From: Otatea glauca | Lineage: Eukaryota; Streptophyta; Magnoliopsida; Poales; Poaceae | Reading direction: 5' to 3' | DNA: 64,000 bases | NCBI GenBank assembly: GCA_036346275.1 | Contig: CM070717.1 | Coordinates: 6,631,178-6,695,177 of the forward strand | Shown here: positions 44,313 to 57,378 of the stretch, piece by piece | Numbering within the stretch: the stretch's first letter is position 1 | Layout: the number at the start of each line of letters is the position of its first letter | Translations under genes and position numbers: made by a program | Notes under the pieces: model-generated | The model's input: the letters and a program-made list of their open reading frames with translations, nothing else | The model's database searches: none | Told to the model about the DNA's origin: nothing

Positions 44313-47300
44313 TGTGGCGACCCCCATTTTCGCATACCTGCAAAAATGGAAATCTAATGTGCATCCCGTAGTAGTCCCATGATCAGTAGCTAGTACGCAC
44401 ATACACACCAATTGGAATCACAACCATACAATGAATATTATTAAGCGGAAGCTATTATACAAGGAAAACTTTACAACTTAGAGATTGCAGCAGCAAAAGA
44501 AGCAAAGTCTTGTAGTGTGCCCATCTAAAACCCGTAGGCAACTGACAAGGCATAATCCCTAGAAAGATTCGATGAAGAAAATTCCGCAACCTGCAACGAA
44601 AGGAATCCTCGAAGCTTCGCTAACTTATCCACTAAAAACAACATATAAGCAAGGGTGAGTACTTTCGTACTCCGCAAGACTTGAGCAAAACCTATAATAT
44701 ATGCAGGCCATTTCAAAGGAGGCTACTACAGTTGCTTTGCATAAAGCAGAATTGATATTGTAAAACAAGTTATTTGCAAATGGAATTTGTAAGAGCAAGT
44801 TGACTGATATAAAATAAGTAAAATATAAGTAATACTCACAACCCTTCGCGAGCATCGAATAATCAAGAAATGGAATCCAACAATGTCGACCCTTTGACAT
44901 AAAGTAACAGTTGCTAAAACAATCTCAAACCAAACCCATTTTAGAAAATACCAAAGACTAACATTGGAATGACTTCACCAAGTGTCCTTGATCGTGGACG
45001 CGGCTAATCGATTAGATTTACACTCTGCAGAGGTGTACAACTTTACCCACAAGGAATGATCAACCTTTTCGTCACATCAATTAACACACTTCCTTTGGTG
45101 TGTCGGCAAGGAGATCATACAGAGCCGTTACATTATTTGGACATGGCTTTGAACCAGCCCGGGACGTTTGACCCTTGCCATGAAAACAGAAACACTCACC
45201 CAAGTTGTGGATCCATTTTCATCACACCCAACACCACATTTTTGTTCATGACAAGGCGTACACCGTTGCATTGGTATGTAGAAACCCCTACAAGCAAACC
45301 AAACCGGAATGCTTGTGCAATGTCCCGCCTTCCTTAGATGCAAAGCCACATCCAAATAACTTAATAGGCTCAGACTGTCCCACACCAGGCCCCGTGGTTG
45401 TACGGAAATCTTGGATCAATAGCGTCACATTGCTCGGTCCTTAATTCGATACGGGCGATACTCCACCCTACACTACGTGCGACTCCCTTTGCACCTCCGG
45501 CTAGTGCCAATAATCACCCGCATCAAAACCATAGTTTTATTTTGGGGTTTAATCAAAATACCCATAACCAACAGCTTTATTTCCAACATTTTCCATTTCT
45601 CAAGAAACAAATTTTGATCTGATCATCATCTTCATTGATTCTAAAGCATGGCTAAGCATGGATAAAATGTAATCGCATATACCCAAGGTAACATTAAATA
45701 ATGTCTAAGCTTAATCTATGGTTATCAAGGTTCACATATTCATACTTATCAAGAAAGTTTCATGAGACAACAGGTATAACTACCAGTACCACAAAATAGC
45801 GAATTTACAGAAAGTAAACGCATGCATAAAACATTTTAATAAACACGATGTAAATTAAATTCTGGGATCAAGATGGTCAAAGGAGGGTGCTTGCCTTGCT
45901 TATTTATTGCTTACGACGAAGACGTGGTTGCAGATGACGGAGGTAACGACGGAGGTAGGGACGTCGGATTCTACATGTCGATCAATCGGAAATACATCAA
46001 ATAATAAACTTCAATAAGGGCAAAAAGAAATTAGACAGAAAATCAAATAAAGATTCTCTGTAGAAAACAGGGACGCTTTAGGGTTTGAATTATTTAGGTA
46101 ATTACATTATTCTTAAACTTAATGGCTTTATGACAAACAAAACATGGTTTCTCTTATAGATTATCTATTCTTGAATTACGAATTCAAGAGGCTAAAATTA
46201 TGAATTCTTATATTTATAACTTCGATTTATAGATGCTAAAATTATTTGGATTAAAATAATTAAAACACTAATTAAAGTGGTTATGCGAATAGCACTTAGC
46301 CTTAAGCGATTTGCATAAGAAGGGTTTTGAATAAGTTAGATCTATTAAGCTAGGTTACTAGATTTATTCGGGGTTTTTAAGAAGGTTCTGGTGATACAAA
46401 CATATTAGCTACAACTTCTTCATTATTACAAGGTTCACTTATTCATATTATGAAGTTCATTAATCATAACACTTAAGGTTATTTGGCTAACATGATTTAC
46501 ATGCAAAACATGATGAAACAAGATTATTTCTTCGGAATTGGATAGCATATACTTTGAAGAATATATCTAGGCTGATTTCATACACTTTAGTGTTTAGACG
46601 ATACATCCTATTCACTGTCGAAAGAGCTTATATGACATTAAAGGTTACGATGACTATATTACTTAAGGGTATTCAACTAGCAGGATTTAGTTGAAAGGCA
46701 AGTTGTAAATAAAATATTTTTCTAGGATATGATATTACATATTCCAAATATCATTTCTAAACTGATCTTCATAATTTTTGCACTTAGACGAGGTATTCTA
46801 CGGGTTGATGAAAAAGCTTGAGTGTTTCTATTACTACACGACAAAGGTTCAGTTTTTGGTATAAGATTGCAACTACACCCTATAAGATAATCTATCCATT
46901 TTTTAGGTATTACTAGGGGACATATCTCAGAGCACTTTAAAGTTGATTTCACGATGCTTGGCTTTTATTCGAGATGTTTTCCATATAAGAGATCATTAGG
47001 ATTTAATATGGACTTATTTCAAATTTACACAAATATAAGATATTTTGCATAGACAGCAAGGGCACTATTTTTCAAGGTTATAGGATTTGGCTTTGACAAA
47101 TTTGGTGTTCATTTGTGAAAGTTATAGCTATTCAAATTATACAAGTATTAACACTTCGACTATTAACCATTTACTGTTTTCTAAGGGAAGACTTAAATAT
47201 TATTATACATCTGGAATCCTTGTAATGTTAGGAGTATAACAAAACTGGTTTGGTTATTATTCGAATTCATTTGACCCATATATTAACTATTTGACTTTCT

Positions 47301-49684
47301 ATGCATATATATACATTTTGTGCTTTAGTTATCTTATATTTTAAAGACAGTTCAAATCAAGCTTACTTCTTAATTATTTTGGCAAATTCAGGTATTCTAC
47401 TGTCACACTAATATTTAGAAATCAATTTTACTTATTTCATGTTTCTTTTATATAAGTTATGCTTATTTGAATTTCCAATGTATTGAAAGCAATCTTTAAT
47501 AGAAAGTAATTCAAACATAGATGAAATTTAAATATTTTTAGATATTTGAACTTCTGGAAGCATAAGGATTTCACTAAAATTGGTTTCATCCAATTCTAAG
47601 TTTGTTTGTAGAAATTTTACATAAAGCATATCTTTAGGCCTTCTATTCAAATTTGAATTTAAAATTCACCCAATGATCATTTTCAAAATATTATTGCATA
47701 TTCTGAAATTAATTGATTTTACATGAATATATAAATTTATTTCATTCAATTTGGAGTTATAATGCACAATCTATAAGCATTTGAATTAACTCGGGTAATG
47801 AAAATGAATTAAATTGGGAAATTACGTTTTCACATAACTGAAAGCGCCTTTGCCGATTGAACTGAGTTCACGCTGTGCCACTGACGACTGGGACCCACGG
47901 GTCAGTGAGACAAAGCAGAGGAGGCGACTAGGGCACGGCGGCGATGGCGTTCCGGCGAGGTTCCGGCGAAATCAACGGCACGATGAGCTTCAGTGCAACA
48001 TCGCGCATCCGAGGGTGGTGTCGATCATCTCCGGGGATGGCCGGAGTGGGCTGCCACCGGAGGCCTGCGGCGGAGGGAGGAGCGGCTCACCGGGGAAGAA
48101 ATTGAGTGAGTCTCGGCTTGAATGGGTAACGATTTAAGCATCAAAGAGGCTAGAGTGTTCCGTTTTACCGATTGGTTGGGTCGGAGTTTGGCCGAGCAGT
48201 TCTACCACCGTGCGCCGGAGTCGGAGAAGAAGGGCACTGGTGAGAATGCTCTGTAGGCGAGGAGGGATAAAATCACGGCGTGATCAGTAAACTAGTATGC
48301 CGGGTGAAGCTAGAGAAGGAACCAATTTCAACGATTGATACCAATTTCGCCCGAATTGAAGATTTTCCCTCATTCGGGTTTCCAACGAAGAATGGCGAGA
48401 AGAGAGGAGTTCAAGCTCTAGCGTTTGGTTCTAGGAGTAGCTAAGGGAAAGGGGACCTCAATGCGACGCAGTACTGGTATTTATAGCCAAGGGAACGTGG
48501 TGGCTCCAGTGTATGAACGGGAGAGGGAATTGCGGCTTTGGTCTTGCGCAGACACGGCGAGAGGGCGCAGGGTCTCGCCGGCAAGGAATGACATGAGGTC
48601 GACAGGGTATGGTGCACAGCTCCCAAGGATTAACGTGGCGTCAGATGATGGCACGGGCGACGGGGTCTGCGCTGAGACGTAGAGATGGCAAAGTCTCGGG
48701 CGCAAGCGAGCTGAGGAAAGCACGCGCGAGGGGAAGAGGAGAAAGAAAAACGGAATTCGTGACTAACATATGGGACCAGGGCCACCGAGCAGTAAGAGGA
48801 CTGGTTTTCCCGTTCTTGCCAGCGAACGGTTACGGTAAAAGGGCTGGCCCACATGTCAGCGAAAGAAACAAGGTAAGGAGATAAGTTCAGCCGGGATAGC
48901 TCCATGTGAGCATTAAAATTGCTACCAAATCATGGTAAATTTTCCTGAAACTTTTTGACCGACATCTCCTGGTAGTTTTCATCCTCCAGTAAAATTTTCG
49001 GATGAAAATATCTTATAATGAATTAATTAAAATTCTGACACTGTGCATCAGCCAAAATTTACATCTCGGTTTTTTATTTATTTAAGAGCACATACTATAA
49101 TATTTATTTTTGAAATTTTTATAAAGAGTTATATTCATGTTATAGATGTATATATAAAAATTTCAAGTCAAAATATTTGGTAAATATTTTATAAAAATTC
49201 TTACATCATTATTTTTAGATTTTTGAAGCTTCTATTTTTGAATTGTTATAAGGTCTAAATGACATGATAAATTCTTGAAATTTTTACCAGAGATAAATTA
49301 TACTCTGAGGGTATTATGGTAATTTTTTTGGCTCCATATAAATCTCGAGTATTTTACATTAATTCTGACTTACACTGTTTCTAGTCAAAAGAGATGTCAC
49401 TCATTTACTTTATTTATTTTTGTGTGAATAAAATTTTTACTTGTTGATTTTACTGACTTACCAGCCTGGATAGGATCCCATAGTAAGGTTTCCAAAATTT
49501 TACTTTTACCTTTTTTATCTTTTTACCATTATCCATTCTTTAATTCTATTTGTTTGATTTTTCATTCAATACAAAATCCAGGAAATTCCAAATAAATTCC
49601 AATAATGCCAGGAAAAATCAGAAATAGTTATATTAAAATTCAAAATATTAATTTTTATATTATTGCATTTTTCGGGATGTTACA
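44313..49684 (-). mobile_element. Very long solo LTR-like element, 5372 bp, TSD CATCA
   Basis: Starts TGTGGCGACCCCC and ends ...TTCGGGATGTTACA. The 5-mers 44308-44312 and 49685-49689 are both CATCA. It lies between the integrase and RT coding parts of the SIRE element. A GC-rich core (47850-48900) holds a minus-strand TATA-like GGCTATAAATACC near 48475-48487. Most of 46100-47840 and 48900-49680 is AT-rich and without content I recognise. No gag, pol or internal LTR pair is seen. The first 1.8 kb is related to 53195-55060, the rest is not. The palindrome CTCTGCAGAG is at 45023-45032. Confidence 0.87.
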
Positions 49685-50570
49685 CATCATCTCCTACATC
49701 ATCTAAATTTTCATGTTCACCTTGTGAGCTATTAGATTCATCAAACTTTACATCATAAGTTTCTTCTACCAGTCCAGTTGTATTATTAAATACCCTATAA
49801 GCTTTTGAATTAGAAGAATATCCTAGCATGATGCTTGTATCACATCTAGTTTGAAATTTACCCAGATGAGTTCTCTTTTTATAGATATATACTTTACAAC
49901 CAAATACACGAAAATATGATACATTTGGTCTTCTACCCACCAATAATTCATACGGAGTTTTCTTAAGCAATATATGAAGATAAAGCCTATTAACAGCATG
50001 ACAAGCAGCGTTGATTGCTTCAGCCCAAAAGGCATCAGAAGTTTCATATTCATCTAGCATAGATCTAGCCATTTCAATCAAGGTTCGATTCTTTCTTTCA
50101 ACCACACCATTTTGCTGAGGAGTATATGTAGTAGAGACTTCATGCTTAATTCCTATTTCATCACAGTATTCAATAATATTTGTATTAACAAACTCAGATC
50201 CATTGTCACTTCTTATTTTCTTGATGGGACAATCAAATTCATTTTGAGCCCTTTTAGCAAAAGTTTTGAAGATTTTTCCAACTTCACTTTTATTAGGTAC
50301 AAAGAATGCCCAAGTGAATCTGGAGAAATCATCAACAATTATCAGACAATATGAGTTACCACCAATGCTAGCATATGAAGTAGGGCCAAATACATCCATA
50401 TGCAGAAGATCAAGTGATCTAGTGGTGGACATGATGCTTTTAATTGGGTGTGAATTAGCTACTTGTTTGCCTACTTGACAAGCACTGCATAGCTTATTCT
50501 TTTTAAATTTGACATCTTTCAGACCCACCACTAGCTCATTTTTAAAAAGCTTTTTAAGATTAGACATACC
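49685..50570 (-). pseudogene. SIRE integrase, frame intact in this part
   Basis: A continuous frame of about 290 residues from 50567. It has a zinc-binding CSAC remnant (KLCSACQVGKQ), then the DDE core with HMDVFGP (first Asp), KIRSDNGSEF (second Asp) and NGVVERKNRTLIEM (catalytic Glu), all three acidic residues present. The C-terminal copia GKKxxxHLKVFGC-type region follows (VSYFRVFGCKVYIYKK). Integrase inserts element DNA into the genome. It is one domain of a polyprotein and ends at 49685 because of the LTR-like insertion, so it is not a free-standing gene. Confidence 0.92.
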
Positions 50571-51010
50571 TACATGCCCAAGACGCCTGTGCTAGAGCCA
50601 TCCAAGAGAAACTTTGGCTAACAGGCCGGTCGAGATGCATGAGGAGTTAGATTTGAAATCTACTAAGTAGAGATTTTGAAATCAAACCTTTGAATATAAG
50701 CTTTTCATTTTATCAAACACAGTTACCCCATCAGATGAGAATATACAATGGAATCCAAGATCACATAATTGAGCAACAGATAATAAATTGAAATTTAAGG
50801 AATTAACAAGAAGAATATTGTCAATAGAGTGATCATTTGATATAACAATCTTACCAAGACCTTTTACCTTTCTTTTGCTGTTGTCTCCAAAGGTAATTTT
50901 GTGACTTGGATCACTTTCACCTTCAATTGAAGTGAACATTCTTGAGGTACCGGTCATGTGTTGAGTGCAGCCATTGTCAATAACCCAATGTCTGCCTCCA
51001 CTTTTATAGT
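50571..51010 (-). pseudogene. SIRE aspartic protease remnant
   Basis: The frame from 50957 (MTGTSRMFTSIEGESDPSH, then ILLVNSLNFNLLSVAQLCDLG) is the retropepsin domain of SIRE-like elements. Just upstream is HWVIDNGCTQ (active site at 50970-50978), where the usual Asp-Ser-Gly is Asp-Asn-Gly, a single G-to-A change on the coding strand. This would be expected to weaken or abolish cleavage. A stop at about 50680 separates it from integrase. Confidence 0.85.
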
Positions 51011-52130
51011 TTACCTACAAGTTCATTTCTTCACTTTAGGTACCCAAATGCTTTTGGGTCCTTTGATGTTAGTTATAGCCAGTTTAGGTTTAAAAGGATT
51101 TAATAACATGGCCTTAGTTACCCAGACAGCTTTAAGTTTCTTATTAAGATTTGAGGGACCTACATATTTTACATTTGTTTTGCCCCTGAAATCTTTAAAT
51201 AGCATGTAATGGGCATCTACCATGCAATCCCTTTTGGCATGAGAAACATTCTCAAGATAGCAATTTTATGATTCATGATCTGATTTGTGACAGAATAACA
51301 TTGAGTGCTTTTCTTGACAAAGATCATTCAATATGACGTGTTCCACTTTTCTTAGGCAAACCTGTTGGATCTATACCTAAGCCCTTTTGTCCAAGTTGGG
51401 TTTCATTCAACCGAATTTTGTCAAGAGTAGCACTACCTGAAAGCATTTTTCTAAGCCTTTATCAAATGTGGCTATCTTAGCTTCTAGTTCTTCAATCTCG
51501 CTTTAAGCTCCTTAGCATAGGAAGCATATTTGCGATTTCATTGCAAGCATCGAAAAAGCGATATCATGATTTCTTCTTTAAATAAGTCACATGAGACTGA
51601 TGCATCACATAGAGAAACATGATTGGATTTGTTGGCTAGCATTTCGTTTTCAATTTCTAGCTCACGATGAGTTAGTCCGCAAGTCTTCATGATTCTTAGC
51701 AAGCAAAGCATGACTTGTAACTAGATCATTATGAGTTTGTACAGACTTTTCATGTTCATGTATAAGTTTTTCATACTTGTCTATTAGCAACTTTTGATCA
51801 TTAAGCAAGCCAGTGATAGTCTTCTTAAGAGTTCTAGTTGAATTTGTTTTATCATGCAAAGCATTATTTAGTTCTTCAACTAGTTCTACTAGCTCATCAT
51901 AAGAAGGTGAGTCATTTACCTTTTCCTCATCTGATCTTGCCATAAGACACAGAGGAAATAAGGTGGTGGTGGAGTTGACTCATCTAATGCAAGTCCAGCT
52001 AGCCCCTTTGACTTTGAATTTTCATCATCCGAGGATGAGTCTTCACTTGCACTTTCTTCATCAGTGACCCATTCTCCTATGTGAGCTTCTCCTTTTCCTT
52101 TCTTCACAAACTTCCTGGAGTAGCTTCTCC
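51011..52130 (-). pseudogene. SIRE gag C-terminal region, broken and 5'-truncated
   Basis: Pieces at 52130-51916 (KFVKKGKGEAHIGEWVTDEE followed by an acidic Ser/Asp-rich stretch), 51943-51662 (coiled-coil-like; YDELVELVEELNNALHDK, LLIDKYEKLIHEHEK) and 51223-51023 (GPKSIWVPK, the linker ahead of protease) correspond to the C-terminal half of SIRE gag. The zone 51230-51660 is coding-like but frameshifted. The capsid part is missing because a deletion joins this region directly to the LTR at 52130/52131. Confidence 0.82.
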
Positions 52131-53086
52131 TTTGGTCCGTCATACATAGACTTTTCAAGAGTTAGGTCTGGCATAGAGACCTATGTACGTCAGATCAAAA
52201 GTTTTGGTTCGTCATACATGGACTTTTCAAGAGTTAGGTGCCAAAGACCTTTTTCAACAGAGATAAGTTTTACCCAAGGGATTTACTTTAGCAACAACTA
52301 AAATCTCAAGCAAGAATGTTTGGTCTATTGTTAAAGTAAAACCCTTTTGAATGAAAAAGAATATTCATTTAAGGTTTCAATAAATAAGACTTCAAAGTTT
52401 GGTCCGGCCAAAGGCTTATAAACTGAATGAGTGCCGGACCAAAATATTTGGTCCGCTGTAGATGGGAAACGGAGAACATTTTGGTCCGTCACAGGCAGAG
52501 ACTTTTATATGTATGCCGAACCAAATATTTGGTCCGTCATACATAGACAAACCCTTGGCTATCAGATGATTTTAAAGGAGGTTTTTACCAAGGATGAAAT
52601 GATAAGAAGACAATAGATTTGATCCGATAATCAGATATTTGATGGGAGTTTAGTCAAAAGAGAGTTTCAAAGTTTGACCAAAGAATCTTATTTGACTTCC
52701 AAGGATATGTTGTGAGTGCAACGGACTGAAGAGGTGGATAGCAGAAATTTGGTCCGTTGTACACTAATAAATATGATTTAAAAAGGACTAAGTGTCTTTT
52801 GCTCCGAGAAATCTAGTTTTGTCTTTGCCTTATGATCCAATTCACTAGCTTATGCAAAGTCCCCCTTTAGACAACAAAAAAAAAGAAAAACAATCCTAGC
52901 CTTTTGACTTGAATTATCTCCCAAGTCATAAACTAGAACTGAGCACCTTAATCTTGTTCGTCCAACTTGCTTCATTCTTGAATCCAGCATATGTTCTTCA
53001 AAGCTTTGAGTATTATTAACTTGGTCATCAATACCAAAATTATAACAAAACACAATAATAAAATTGAGGGAGCCTAGATGCTATCA
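52131..53086 (-). mobile_element. Truncated 5' LTR of the SIRE element
   Basis: Matches the right 950 bp of the 3' LTR (from the second-last 72-bp unit, about 25739, to 26687) with few differences, and ends ...GAGCCTAGATGCTATCA before the AACAT duplication. The missing half, together with primer site and gag start, is a single deletion with its breakpoint in the 72-bp array. Confidence 0.92.
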
Positions 53087-53091
53087 AACAT

Positions 53092-53194
53092 ATACCCCCA
53101 ATTTTTGGGAGATGATATGGATCTTTCAAAAATCTCCTTCGTCGACTTAGCAATGAATTTTCATAATATTCTCGCCGCTCTTCTCGATAACTGC
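53092..53194 (-). mobile_element. Gypsy (Tat-like) internal fragment with polypurine tract
   Basis: Continues the gypsy element of 23900-24725 across the SIRE insertion. The minus strand has the G-rich tract AAAATTGGGGGTATA next to the LTR. No ORF. Confidence 0.65.
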
Positions 53195-55285
53195 TGTAGC
53201 GACCCTCCTTTTTGGTACAGAATACCAAGAAGGATGATCTATGTGCATACAGTACTAGTCCCATGATCAGTGGCTAGTACGCACATTTACCACAATTGGA
53301 ATCACATCCATACCCAATATTATTAAAGTGGAAGCTATTTATACAATGTAGTCTTACAGTTCAGAGTATATAGTAGCGGAAGAAGCAAAAATCTTGTAGT
53401 GTACCCATCCAACCCACAGGCACCTAACAAGGCATAAACCCTAGAAAAACTTGCTAAGATACGTCGAAATATATGTCACCTGGGGGTTCATTATCTTCAC
53501 CTAAAACCAACAAATAAGCAAGAGTGAGTACTTTCGTACTCAACAAGACTTAAGGTGGTATTTGCAAATGAAGCAATGTAGGCTATGTCAAAGGAGGCTT
53601 CTACGGTTAATTTGCATAAAGCATAATTTGATTTGTAAATCAAGTTGTAATTTGAAAGACGGAATTTGTTAAAAGCAAGTTTGACTGATATGAAAGTAAC
53701 AAGTAAGTAGAGCATAGTAACAACTCATAGCCCTCTATGAAGTGAGCATCGAGACGTACAATTTCTGCCAAAACATGGCACAACACTATTCTTTGCAAAC
53801 ACAAGGCATATCAGATGAAACCAAATATTTTTGAAAATAATAAAACATCTAACTCGTGCTGGCGCACCAAGACTCCCATGACAACGAGAACAGCTTTTCG
53901 AAAAGATTTACACTCTGCCGAGGTGTACAGCTTTACCCATAAGAAATGATCATCCCCTTTTGCCAGGCCAGTAACACACTTCCTTTGGTGTGTCGGCAGG
54001 GAGGTCATTACAAAACCATTACATTACTTAACCTTAACTTGGCACTAGCCCGGTGATGACAAACCCATACTATGGTGGCAGAAGATGTGTGTATAGTACG
54101 ACAGATGGCGATACACTATATTGTCCCACTTCTCCCTGAGAGCATGGCGTACACCATTGTATCATCAAACGTTGTTCCTAACATCTCGGTGTGGGCGCCC
54201 CTCCGAGCAATCCATAATGGAACAGCTCGTACTACTACAGCCTACCAATGTGCAAAGCCAGTTTTAAGTAACTTAATAGGTTAAGGCTGTCCCATACTAG
54301 CATTTGTGGTTGTACGGTAATTCTTGGGTTTAACGAACACGGAGTTCGGTCCTTAATCTGACACAGGGGATAATCTCCCCTACACTACGTGCAAGTCCAT
54401 GCACCTTCGGCTATTGCCAGTAATCGCCCGTGTTAAAACCATAGTTTTATTTTGAGTTTTTATACCAAAATACCAGTAACCATCATCATGTCTCAATACA
54501 CCAAAGTTTGATCTGACTAGCTTATCCAACTTGTTCAATCCAGATCTAAAGCATGGCTAAGCATGATTATTATTCATCGCTTATACCCAAATTGACATTA
54601 TATATTGTCTAATCTTAATTCTAGGGTTATCAAGGTTCACATGTCCATACTTATCAAGGAAGTTCCATGAGATAACAAACATATCTACCGGTACCACAAT
54701 ATAGCGAATTTACAGAAAATACGCGTATGCATAAATTGATTTGATAAAACAAAATAAAAATTAAAACATTGGGATCAATATGATCAAAGGAGGTACTTGC
54801 CTTGCTTGTTGATTTCAGTCATGAAGTCAGAGTCGATTATCGCAAACTCTAGAACGTCGGAGTCTACACGTAGTTCATTGAAAATATAGAAAATAACAAC
54901 TTTTTAATAAGGGCAAAAAGAAATCAGATGGAAATTCAAATAGAAATCTACTACATAGAACAGGTGTGGTTTTAGGGTTTAGAGTTTCTTGATTGCACGT
55001 GTTTTGTTACAAATTCAAGATGCAAAAATTATTTGGATTTATTAAGTTATAAGTCACTCTATGGTAAGTTATGTGCATCTAGTGTGTATCCCGAAATGTT
55101 TCAATATTTTAAAGTTTGAATTAATTTAGAGAGAGAAAAACAAAATAAAATTTATATTTGTTTTTATACTGCTCTCTCGATCCATTTTCTTTTCTTTTTA
55201 TTTTAGCCCATGCTGAGAGATATATATTAATTTATATTTTTATTCATTTATTATACTTATTTATTTTTTCGCGGGCTAGACCCAT

Positions 55286-55930
55286 TACTTGGCCCAACCG
55301 GGCCGGCTGCTTTCCTTCTAACCCTAACCTAGCCGATTTCTTCCCCCATTCTCTTCAGCCGCCGCACCCACAACCTCTTCTTTCCCCATCTCTCTCTCTC
55401 CTTTACTCATTTCGTGCTCATCTCCCCTGCGCTCCTAAGCTCCACGCCCCTCTCTCTGCCGCCACCTACTCTAGCCCCTTTCCCTGTGTCGGACGCCACC
55501 GCCTGCACCTCCTCCTCGCGCTATCCTCTCTTTCACTCTCCTCTCCCAATCCCGAGAGCCGGCTCCCCTTCCCCTTCATCTCTCTCACGGCCGCCAAGAC
55601 CCGAGCGCCGCCGGTTCTACCTCAAGCCACCACCTCCCTTCGGGCCCCGGCATCCACCGCGCACCGAGCTCCGCGCCATCTCAGCTTCCCCCATCATCAT
55701 GCCTCAGCTGAGCCCTGGCTCTTTTCCCCGTCGGATCTGGAGGTGAATCGCCGGATCCGGCATCCCCGAGGTGAATCTCTGCTCTCTCTCTCTCTAACTC
55801 CCCTCTCTCTCTCCTACTCACTCTCTTTTCCCTTTTCTCCGGTTGCTCCTGCCCCATCGCCATCGCTCTGGTGCCCCGACGCCGACGGCGAGGACATGAA
55901 TCGATTGGGACCATGCACATGAGGACAGGA
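55286..55930 (+). promoter_or_regulatory. Gene-like promoter/5' exon module inside the 5.8-kb element (putative)
   Basis: GGCCCAACCGGGCC (55291-55304) contains site II-type GGCCCA and GGGCC motifs. CTAACCCTAACCT (55318-55330) is a telo-box-like motif. Both are typical of promoters of plant housekeeping genes. They are followed by CT-rich, Pro/Ser-coding sequence to about 55740, a GGAGGTGAATC boundary resembling a 5' splice site, and more CTCTCTCT tract. The 254-residue frame across it (55158-55922) has no recognised domain and is probably compositional. Confidence 0.35.
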
Positions 55931-57337
55931 TGGTCACCCGTGTCGGCTACCACCTCTGTAGCCATGGCCGGCCCCAACCATACTAACAACCCACGAGCTA
56001 AGTGATCTACTTGTCTCATTTCCCTTTTTGTTTGGTAGCTTGATGTCTGATTACCTTGATTTTTATGCGGCACATGCATAAAGAATACTTTATGAATCTG
56101 GTGAAATGTATATATGGATTTGTGAATGATGGATGATTCTTATTGAACTATTTAGCCTTGTGCTTGATTATCATAAATGGGTTCTTTAGTATATGATGTG
56201 CAGTTATTTGCCAAAAAGTATATCTGTAAGTTTGTGATATGCATCTTTCTGTGATTAAATGATATATGTATTAGGGTCGTTTCTGCTCTGAGATTGTGAG
56301 TATAAAGTTCGACATACTGCTGAATTCTATGTGCATATGTGAAGACATTCTTATATGGATGCATGAGGTTTCTTTAAATGGAAGATACTGCTTAGCATGA
56401 GTGTATGTATGAATACTTTTATATTTGTTGATTTCACATGCTTGTGTCTTAATTCCTCTAATGGTCTTGGGAATGTTACTCTCTGGAGAGTTTTCCTTGG
56501 GCACAGCATGATAAATTGGTGCTTCTGTTTTGGAGGTATTTGTGTATACTAGGAACAGAAGGTAGGATATGGACTGAAGTCTTGAATAATCATGTTGAAA
56601 TAGAAAATGGGTTTAGAGTTATTTGTGCCATAGTTGTTTGTCTACTACATGTAATCCCCAGATTGAGTAGTGTGCTGATGTTAGTTGAAAAGGGGCATTT
56701 GTGAATCTGTGTTCTGTGCTCTTATGGGATTGAGGAAGATAAGGTTCAAAAAAGAGGCTCTTAGTGCATTGTGATCATTAAAACATGGATATTTAGATGA
56801 TAGGATGGATGATTGCCAGGAGAGATGTCAATTGTCTCGCATACTTTGGACGGGTAGAGTATGAACTGAAGTTTGGCATGTCTCTGATCAGAACATGAGA
56901 GTGCTTGATTTTGCATTATTTCTTTTGAGAATGCAAAAATGGGGAGTTACTTATATCTAAAGGGACATATGGCTAATTTTGATTAAACTGGCATGTTAGC
57001 TGAGTATACAATCATGTTATTATTGTATCTTGATGTCTCTTTGACTACTACCTTATTTTACTTCACACATTGATGTGTTTTGTGAGCTCAGTTGGGTGGA
57101 ATCGTATATGTGTGCTTTGTTTGGATGCTATGTGACTGAGTGTGTATAGGTTAGACTCTAGCTCTTATATATGCATGGATGTTTTGCTAATAAGATGATT
57201 AAATTCTAAAGAGGGGAGTTGGTAATATTTACATTTGAATATGGTGGGTGATGTTTAATTTATATGCTCATGTTCACGACAGATAGTGGTGTGCATAATT
57301 ATATTTGGTGTTTGCATATGATTAAAGTACATAAAAG

Positions 57338-57338
<1 letters not shown>

Positions 57339-57374
<36 letters not shown>
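57339..57374. repeat. (TA)n microsatellite
   Basis: Eighteen uninterrupted AT units in the AT-rich part of the 53195-58954 element. Confidence 0.95.

Positions 57375-57378
<4 letters not shown>

Larger units (their letters stand above)
24727..53086 (-). mobile_element. SIRE/Maximus-type copia retrotransposon, expanded to 28 kb by nesting and tandem duplication, TSD AACAT
   Basis: The 5-mers at 24722-24726 and 53087-53091 are both AACAT. Both ends carry the same LTR: TGAAGGATCGAG at the left end of the 3' LTR, and ...CTAGATGCTATCA at the right end of both LTRs. Minus-strand order is truncated 5' LTR, gag tail, protease, integrase, RT, RNase H, an extra post-pol ORF, polypurine tract and 3' LTR. 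The extra ORF after pol and the AAAAAGGGGGAGA tract next to TGATAGCATCTAGG are typical of the SIRE/Maximus lineage. Without the duplicated block and the two nested elements it is about 12.1 kb. The 5' deletion removes R/U5, primer site and front of gag, so it cannot replicate alone. Confidence 0.93.

Noticed and set aside
55158..55922. 254-residue Ser/Pro/Leu-rich frame
   Set aside because: Low-complexity CT-rich sequence with no domain; more likely a promoter and 5' untranslated region.
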